This document shows positions 26,729 through 30,911 of a stretch of 30,911 nt of DNA, in pieces. The stretch is taken from positions 1 through 30,911 of the forward strand of contig NZ_JAJCLZ010000024.1 of the NCBI RefSeq assembly GCF_020559915.1. Direction: 5' to 3'. The notes under the pieces were generated by a model. The model saw nothing but the letters and a program-made list of their open reading frames with translations. It was not told the DNA's origin and made no database searches. This stretch comes from Ruminococcus sp. 210702-SL.1.03. Lineage in GTDB: Bacteria > Bacillota > Clostridia > Oscillospirales > Ruminococcaceae. Positions within the stretch are counted from its first letter, which is position 1, and each line of letters begins with the position of its first letter. Both the position numbers and the translations under genes were made by a program.

Positions 26729-27496
26729 TTATTTTAAGCTATCACGTTTTACCTTCTTAAGCCTTACTATCATTACCATAGGAATTTCTTTGTTGGTTTT
26801 AAAACATTCTTCATAAAATCCATCAATGACAAATCCAGCTCTAAAACAAAGGTTAAAAATATCTTGTATGGAACGATGATAATAAATCTGCTCTTTCGGT
26901 TGCCCTTCAATCGCTATATCATAGTAACTGTGCGGTGTCATATATTTTTCAGTCAACGTGACAAAACAAGGGTGTTGCGTTGCAAAGACAAAAATTCCGC
27001 TTTCCTGCAACAGTTCATAAACAGCCATAAGAAGTGGTTCAATATCCGTAATATCCATAATTGCCATATTAGAAACTGCTTTCGTAAAGGCTCGATTTCT
27101 TTTTAATTCTAATATACTTTTTCTATCGGTCGCATCCGCCACACAAAATTCAATTTGTTTTGCATATTGTGATTGCCGTCTTTTAGCCAATTCTATCATT
27201 TTTTTGCTGTAATCAAAAGCGACAACCGAAGCGCCTCTTTGTGCAAGATACGAAGAATAATTTCCATTGCCACACGCAATATCCAAAATGTAATCCGCAG
27301 GATTAGGAGATAGAAGTTCCGTTACTTTGGGACGCACTACCTCTCTGTGAAATTCATTAGATTCGTCACCCATTGCATTATCCCAAAATTGTGCGTTCTC
27401 CTCCCAGATTTTTTTACTTTCCTCTGTTCCCATGTTCTCTCCCACTCCCCAAATTTGCTTTTTTGCTTCCATTAAATCTTCCTTACTATATTCCAT
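26729..27496 (-). CDS. Class I SAM-dependent methyltransferase associated with tet(W)
   Basis: A 255-aa protein with the motif I YILDIACGNGNYSSYLAQRGA, acidic motif II VVAFDYSKKMIELAK, motif III-like VADATD and a typical methyltransferase C-terminal half (ESGIFVFATQHPCFVTL). ATG 27496 is preceded by GGAGGG; the longer frame overlaps the tet(W) 3' end and lacks a start signal. The gene follows tet(W) by 50 bp on the same strand and would be induced with it. Similar genes are known next to tet(W) in other elements, from memory. The substrate is unknown: it does not look like an Erm (rRNA adenine) methylase and more resembles small-molecule methyltransferases. Confidence 0.85.
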   Translation of the reverse strand: MEYSKEDLMEAKKQIWGVGENMGTEESKKIWEENAQFWDNAMGDESNEFHREVVRPKVTELLSPNPADYILDIACGNGNYSSYLAQRGASVVAFDYSKKMIELAKRRQSQYAKQIEFCVADATDRKSILELKRNRAFTKAVSNMAIMDITDIEPLLMAVYELLQESGIFVFATQHPCFVTLTEKYMTPHSYYDIAIEGQPKEQIYYHRSIQDIFNLCFRAGFVIDGFYEECFKTNKEIPMVMIVRLKKVKRDSLK

Positions 27497-27546
27497 TGTT
27501 ACCCTCCATAACTTCTGATTGTTGCCGTCTTGACGATTATGTATCT

Positions 27547-29466
27547 TTACATTACCTTCTGAAACATATGGCGCACCTTGTCCAGGCGGCTGTTTGGACG
27601 GCGGGGCTGGATGACCGGCTGACCGACAGCGGCCTGATATCCTTTCAGCTCTGTAAGGCATACGCTCCGCCCGTTGGTGTAAAAGGCCAGATCAGTACGG
27701 TATGCCTGTATACAGCGGGCGGGAATCTCGCCAGTAAAGACAACTTCATCCTTTTTTACCTGGGCCGTTTCGATGGTGGCACAGTATTTCGGTGCATCAT
27801 GATAAGCCCTGGAAAGGTATTCCTGGGGCGCATAGAGGATGAAGGAGAGATAAGGTTCCAGCAGCTGCGTCCCCGATTCCTTCAATGCCTGTTCCAATAC
27901 AATCGGGGCCAATGAGCGGAAGTCCGCCGGCGTGCTGACCGGACTGTAATAAAGCCCGTATTCAAAGCAAATCTTACAGTCCGTTACGTTCCAGCCGAAC
28001 AAGCCCTGCTCCAGCCCGTAACGGATACCATCCCTGACAGCGTTTTGAAAACTCTGGTTCAAGTATCCCAGCGAAACCCGGCTCTCGTATTGTACACCGG
28101 AGCCAAGCGAGAGTGGTGTAACAGACAGTCCTATGGATGCCCAAAACGGGTTGGGCGGCACCTCGATATGGATGGTGTGGCTGGCTGCTTTGAGCGGCCG
28201 CTCCATATAAATGACGGAGGGTTCCTTTACCACTGTTTCAAGCTTGTATTTTTCCGACAGCAAAGCGGAAACAACCTCCAACTGCACCCGGCCCAAAAAA
28301 GAAAGAATGATCTCATGGGTGATGGAATCCACTTCGCAACGCAAAAGCGGGTCAGTATCCGCAAGTTGCGTAAGAGCGTCCAGCAGCCGTTCTCTTTGCG
28401 CTGCCGTTTTCGGCGCAATCGTCGTCCGCAGCATGGGGAGGGGGTCCTCGCGCCACCTTTTACGAGGGAGCCGGGTTTGGTCCCCTAATACATCGTTTAA
28501 CCTCACGCTGTCGCTGGGAAGGATAACAATTTCACCCTGATAAGCGGTGTCTGTCCGAACAATTTCCCCTTTGGATGGAATACGCATCTCTGTGATTTTC
28601 AGCTTTTCTCTCCCGGCCAGGGCCACCGTATCCCGCAGGCGCAGCGTTCCGCTGTATAACCGTAGATAGACACGCCGCTGGCCGCAATCGGTGTACTCAA
28701 CCTTGAAAACGCTGCCGCATAGGGCGGCGCCCCCCTGTTCCCCAATCGGTTGGAACAGCCCTGTCACCGCATCCATCAACGGTTGAATGCCAAGGCCATT
28801 TTTGGCGCTGCCATGATAGACTGGGAACAGGGAGGCGTCTTGAACCCGCTGCTGTTCCTCCCGCGCAAGTTTTTCCCGGCTGATTGGTTCTCCTGCGATA
28901 TACTTTTCCAATAATTCATCGTTATTTTCGATGACCGCATCCCATGCTTCTATGTCGGTATTTTCCTCCAGGACTATTTCCGGGGACAGCGACACCGTCT
29001 GCTTGATGATAATATCGGCGGAGAGCTTATCCCGAACAGACTGAACCACGCTCTGCAAATCAACGCCAGCCTGGTCGATCTTGTTGATAAAGATAACGGT
29101 GGGAATGTTCATTTTCCGCAGGGCATGGAACAGAATACGGGTCTGGGCCTGCACGCCATCTTTAGCGGAGATCACCAAGATGGCCCCATCTAAAACAGCC
29201 AAAGAGCGGTACACCTCCGCCAAAAAATCCATGTGGCCGGGCGTATCCACAATGTTAACTTTACATCTGTGCCACTGGAAGGAAGTGACTGCCGCTTGAA
29301 TGGTAATCCCACGCTGCCGCTCCAAAAACATGGTGTCCGTCCTCGTTGTCCCTTTTTCGACGCTCCCCGGTTCTGAAATGGCTCCGCTGGCATATAGCAG
29401 GCTCTCCGTCAAGGTCGTCTTTCCAGCGTCTACATGGGCAAGAATTCCAATATTGATTATTTTCAT
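27547..29466 (-). CDS. tet(W): Tetracycline resistance ribosomal protection protein Tet(W)
   Basis: A 639-aa translational GTPase, the exact length of Tet(W), beginning [19 protein letters not shown]. GTPase motifs are AHVDAGKTT (10-18), DTPGHMD (74-80) and NKID (128-131); EF-G-like domains follow. The C-terminal loop region (about [15 protein letters not shown]) is the part that reaches the tetracycline site on the 30S subunit. It removes tetracycline from the ribosome using GTP. ATG 29466 is preceded by GGGAGG. The sequence agrees with my memory of Tet(W) over its whole length, with no truncation or frameshift. Expression is controlled by a leader with two short peptides and two terminators (separate entries). 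Confidence 0.97.
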   Translation of the reverse strand: MKIINIGILAHVDAGKTTLTESLLYASGAISEPGSVEKGTTRTDTMFLERQRGITIQAAVTSFQWHRCKVNIVDTPGHMDFLAEVYRSLAVLDGAILVISAKDGVQAQTRILFHALRKMNIPTVIFINKIDQAGVDLQSVVQSVRDKLSADIIIKQTVSLSPEIVLEENTDIEAWDAVIENNDELLEKYIAGEPISREKLAREEQQRVQDASLFPVYHGSAKNGLGIQPLMDAVTGLFQPIGEQGGAALCGSVFKVEYTDCGQRRVYLRLYSGTLRLRDTVALAGREKLKITEMRIPSKGEIVRTDTAYQGEIVILPSDSVRLNDVLGDQTRLPRKRWREDPLPMLRTTIAPKTAAQRERLLDALTQLADTDPLLRCEVDSITHEIILSFLGRVQLEVVSALLSEKYKLETVVKEPSVIYMERPLKAASHTIHIEVPPNPFWASIGLSVTPLSLGSGVQYESRVSLGYLNQSFQNAVRDGIRYGLEQGLFGWNVTDCKICFEYGLYYSPVSTPADFRSLAPIVLEQALKESGTQLLEPYLSFILYAPQEYLSRAYHDAPKYCATIETAQVKKDEVVFTGEIPARCIQAYRTDLAFYTNGRSVCLTELKGYQAAVGQPVIQPRRPNSRLDKVRHMFQKVM

Positions 29467-29500
29467 GTGATTGTCCTCCCTTTACAGCCCCAAAGGGCAT

Positions 29501-29540
29501 AAAAATCCCCAGCAGTAAAATACTTTTACCACTGGGGATT
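29501..29540 (-). terminator. tet(W) leader terminator 2 (attenuator)
   Basis: On the minus strand AATCCCCAG (29540-29532) pairs with CTGGGGATT (29512-29504), followed by a T-run into the spacer before the tet(W) ribosome binding site. The 5' arm overlaps the end of leader peptide 2, so a ribosome on that peptide would melt the hairpin. This matches the attenuation layout of tet(M)-type genes. Confidence 0.8.
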
Positions 29541-29570
29541 ATAAGTTGCGGACATACACATATACAGCAT
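29526..29570 (-). CDS. tet(W) leader peptide 2 (14 aa)
   Basis: ATG 29570 starts MLYMCMSATYNPQW and stops at TAA 29526, inside the attenuator stem. It has the size and place of tet(M)/tet(W) leader peptides. Ribosome stalling or speed over it would decide whether the terminator forms. The ribosome binding site is weak (CAGG), so translation is likely but unproven. Confidence 0.6.
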   Translation of the reverse strand: MLYMCMSATYNPQW

Positions 29571-29643
29571 ACACCTGTTTGTGATTGCTGTTTTTGGGGA
29601 TATGTCAAAATTGATAAGGCAAAAGTATTCTTAAATTGGGTAC

Positions 29644-29671
29644 AAAAAACTAAGCCCCTACAAAAGGAGCT
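29644..29671 (-). terminator. tet(W) leader terminator 1
   Basis: On the minus strand AGCTCC (29671-29666) pairs with GGGGCT (29658-29653), then TTAGTTTTTTG. It follows leader peptide 1. A 12-bp inverted repeat (29624-29635 and 29710-29721) spans it and would form a competing structure, an arrangement also present upstream of Tn916 tet(M). Confidence 0.75.
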
Positions 29672-29707
29672 ATCATAATCCTTTGTTCCCACTATTTGAT
29701 TATAGTT

Positions 29708-29731
29708 TTATTTAAGAATACCTTGCCGCAT
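29708..29731 (-). CDS. tet leader peptide 1 (MRQGILK)
   Basis: A 7-codon frame, ATG 29731 to TAA 29708, with a strong AAAAGGAG ribosome binding site. The same heptapeptide leader precedes tet(M) in Tn916 as I remember it. Its codons overlap the left arm of the 12-bp inverted repeat around terminator 1, so its translation can control folding. Confidence 0.75.
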   Translation of the reverse strand: MRQGILK

Positions 29732-29759
29732 ATTTTTTACTCCTTTTCTGGATTAAATC

Positions 29760-29788
29760 ATTGTATCACATCAGTTTTAGGAAAGCAA
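29760..29788 (-). promoter_or_regulatory. tet(W) promoter (Tn916 Ptet-like)
   Basis: TTGCTT (29788-29783), a 17-bp spacer and TACAAT (29765-29760) on the minus strand, about 30 bp upstream of leader peptide 1. The spacing is ideal and the position matches Ptet of Tn916-type tet genes. Confidence 0.8.
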
Positions 29789-29827
29789 GTACCTAAAAGA
29801 AATTTTTCTTCCCCTTATATGTAACAA

Positions 29828-29926
29828 TCATACCGGCTTCCTAGCGTTCAGAATGTTTTCTGCTGTCTGCTGTGGTGTTTGGTTGGAATTGTCCAACCAA
29901 AAGCCGATCCGTGGTGTTGTCTGCAT
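29828..29926 (-). CDS. Doubtful 32-aa frame in tet(W) upstream region
   Basis: ATG 29926 opens a 32-codon frame (MQTTPRIGFWLDNSNQTP start) without a recognisable ribosome binding site, between the upstream promoters and the tet promoter. I do not recognise it. It may be a third leader peptide or chance. Confidence 0.2.
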   Translation of the reverse strand: MQTTPRIGFWLDNSNQTPQQTAENILNARKPV

Positions 29927-29993
29927 TTTACTAAATACAAATTCAATGTATACAGAAAGATATAAGGAGTGGGAGGGATTCCGCCGTAGTTGG

Positions 29994-30033
29994 CATTGTA
30001 GGAAAATCCAAAAGTTTAGATTTTCCCACAATG
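29994..30033. repeat. Long inverted repeat upstream of tet(W)
   Basis: CATTGT-A-GGAAAATC (29994-30008) pairs with GATTTTCC-C-ACAATG (30019-30033), 14 bp with one opposed A/C mismatch and a 10-nt loop. A T-rich plus-strand tail (cttatctttt) follows. It may block readthrough or serve as a protein-binding site near the element end. Confidence 0.65.
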
Positions 30034-30121
30034 CTTATCTTTTGGTCTTTGGTTCGGAATAGTGTAGTGCTGGCGGTCTATCTCTTGTTTTCAGTTGCTT
30101 GCTTCCTTACCGTACATGAGC

Positions 30122-30150
30122 ATTATACCGCATCGTCATACGCCTGTCAA
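30122..30150 (-). promoter_or_regulatory. Perfect consensus sigma-A promoter P2
   Basis: TTGACA (30150-30145), 17-bp spacer, TATAAT (30127-30122) on the minus strand, both hexamers perfect. The transcript would start near 30115 and run towards tet(W); its first 20 nt contain GCAAGCAA, like the tandem repeat at the other end of the element. Confidence 0.85.
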
Positions 30151-30209
30151 CCCCTTCTGCGAAATTAGTTGTAAACTTTTGGTGAACAAGAATACAACTA
30201 TTCAATCTA

Positions 30210-30238
30210 ATTCTACCATAAGAGGACAAAAATGTCAA
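30210..30238 (-). promoter_or_regulatory. Near-consensus sigma-A promoter P1
   Basis: TTGACA (30238-30233), 17-bp spacer, TAGAAT (30215-30210) on the minus strand, 88 bp upstream of P2 and 56 bp beyond the stop of DUF6809-like copy B. It is directed towards tet(W). Confidence 0.75.
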
Positions 30239-30293
30239 GGGGTTTGGAGCGGTATTTCGGGAACATGGAAAAAGATCGCTTAGGAAAATTCTA

Positions 30294-30524
30294 TTACTCC
30301 TGAATCTCTCTCATCAGAGTCACGCCGTCCTTGAAGCCTGCCTTGTACGCAGCTCTCATTTCAGCAGCGGCAGTCTCACTTTGCAAGTCGCATAGCTTAT
30401 GGTACAAGATTGTCTGCTCCTCAGTCAGCGACTCCTCAAATGGGATAGCGGTCTGCTCCCATTCATCAGAGAAGTGGTCTGTCTTGATAGCACCGATACG
30501 GCTATTGTAGATCTCATCAATCAT
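30294..30524 (-). CDS. DUF6809-like small protein, copy B
   Basis: A 76-aa protein, MIDEIYNSRIGAI start, with the same C-terminal block SETAAAEMRAAYKAGFKDG as copy A at 6982-7212 and the same length. ATG 30524 is preceded by AAAGGAAG. The N-terminal halves have diverged (for example FSDEWEQTAIPFEESL against FSDEFNKLCIPFEDSL), so the copies are paralogs from separate sources rather than a recent duplication. Function unknown. It lies beside the second helicase 3'-end copy, repeating the arrangement at 7-9 kb. Confidence 0.72.
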   Translation of the reverse strand: MIDEIYNSRIGAIKTDHFSDEWEQTAIPFEESLTEEQTILYHKLCDLQSETAAAEMRAAYKAGFKDGVTLMREIQE

Positions 30525-30567
30525 AGGGATACTTCCTTTCAGTCATTGCAGTTAGTGTGAATATCGG

Positions 30568-30774
30568 AAAGGCTGAAAGTCGTGACTGATGAGCTGAATC
30601 AGGCAGCTATTGAAGCCAAGAAGAACGCTCCGAAGCGTGAAAAGACTTGCTACTTTGAGAGGGCGAAGATGAAGCGTGATGCTGCAAGGCTTGCTAAGAA
30701 GCCGAAAACTCCGAAGGACAAGGCTAAAGGCAGGGGCAAGCAAGGAATTGAATAAGCAACTTTAAACCCAGTGG
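30568..30774 (+). pseudogene. Direct repeat copy 2: isolated 3' end of the helicase gene
   Basis: Only the last 62 or so codons (from KAESRD in frame) and about 20 bp downstream remain of the large helicase gene, with stop TAA at 30753. There is no start codon or ribosome binding site, so it is a remnant. It matches 8902-9108 with about 15 substitutions and no indels. Left of 30568 the similarity stops abruptly. Confidence 0.88.
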
Positions 30775-30786
30775 ATTCAAAGTGAA

Positions 30787-30814
30787 TGAGCCGATTTGTT
30801 TACAAGTCGGCTCA
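30787..30814 (+). terminator. Terminator behind helicase 3'-end copy 2
   Basis: An 11-bp stem (TGAGCCGATTT with AAGTCGGCTCA, with a G-U wobble) and a 6-nt loop followed by GTTTAT. It differs from the terminator behind copy 1, so the repeats end just before their terminators. Confidence 0.65.
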
Positions 30815-30911
30815 GTTTATATAAATCTTGTCTATTAGGATTATTGGACGATTTCCTGGGAACAGCGTAGGTTGTCAGAGATTTATCAAAACATAGGAAA
30901 TGCATTCGTTG

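Larger units (their letters stand above)
29571..30293. other. Long non-coding upstream region of tet(W)
   Basis: About 720 bp without a normal-sized gene. From right to left on the minus strand it holds two consensus promoters (30238-30210 and 30150-30122), a long imperfect hairpin (30033-29994), a possible 32-codon frame, the Tn916-like tet promoter, a 7-aa leader and terminator 1. The last 190 bp resemble the region upstream of tet(M) in Tn916 as I remember it. One end of the mobile element probably lies between about 30,050 and 30,290. Confidence 0.7.

Noticed and set aside
30815..30911. Possible start of a further gene at the right edge
   Set aside because: A short open frame (YWTISWEQRRLSEIYQNIG) reaches the window end but has an upstream stop and no start codon, so coding cannot be supported.

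Overview
The window looks like an accessory island from a gut-type Clostridia (Bacillota, probably Ruminococcaceae/Oscillospiraceae). The reasons are strong GGAGG ribosome binding sites, consensus sigma-A promoters, a tet(W) gene, Tn4451/Tn916-style mobile-element genes, and a secreted protein with Listeria-Bacteroides repeats. No rRNA, tRNA or CRISPR array was seen. Taxonomy is inference from gene content.

Layout, left to right. (1) 1-545: the 3' part of a small serine resolvase, cut by the window edge. (2) 611-6905: a defence-like unit on the minus strand. A perfect-spacing sigma-A promoter drives a 1611-aa single-chain restriction-modification enzyme (Mrr-like nuclease, SF2 helicase, N6-adenine methylase; type ISP architecture), followed 54 bp later by a Hanks-type Ser/Thr kinase and a terminator. 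(3) 6911-9149: a small DUF6809-like gene and the 3' third of a large mobile-element helicase, truncated at its 5' end. (4) 9161-18791: a minus-strand operon of seven genes. In transcription order these are a 1740-aa secreted adhesin-like protein, a 39-aa peptide, a PqqD-like RRE protein, a nucleotidyltransferase, an HPr-kinase-like protein, an S26 peptidase and an ABC exporter. The last five are tightly overlapped. This has the shape of a RiPP (ribosomal peptide) system, but it lacks every standard RiPP cyclase in this window, so it is the best candidate for an undescribed system. (5) About 18.9-30.1 kb: an integrated mobilizable element carrying a TnpX/TndX-type large serine recombinase, a TnpW-like protein, a DnaC-like ATPase, RepA_N replication initiator, Cys-rich VLP protein, MOBP-like relaxase, MobC, an HTH/sigma pair, a SAM methyltransferase and tet(W) with a two-stage leader. 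(6) 30.1-30.9 kb: two consensus promoters, a second DUF6809-like gene and a second, shorter copy of the helicase 3' end.

How it fits together. The RiPP-like operon and the tet(W) element lie together between two diverged direct copies (about 93% identical over 207 bp, exactly 21,666 bp apart) of the helicase 3' end. Each copy follows a DUF6809-like gene, which suggests repeated cassette traffic at the 3' end of a conjugative-element helicase gene. The tet(W) element encodes its own excision, replication and mobilisation functions but no conjugation pore is visible, so it probably depends on a helper element. DNA-level structure includes four 23-bp-spaced iterons inside repA, an 11.75-copy TGCT tandem repeat in front of the adhesin operon, a hairpin that pairs fully only as minus-strand RNA just before the adhesin ribosome binding site, and a hairpin between the 39-aa peptide gene and its putative processing genes.
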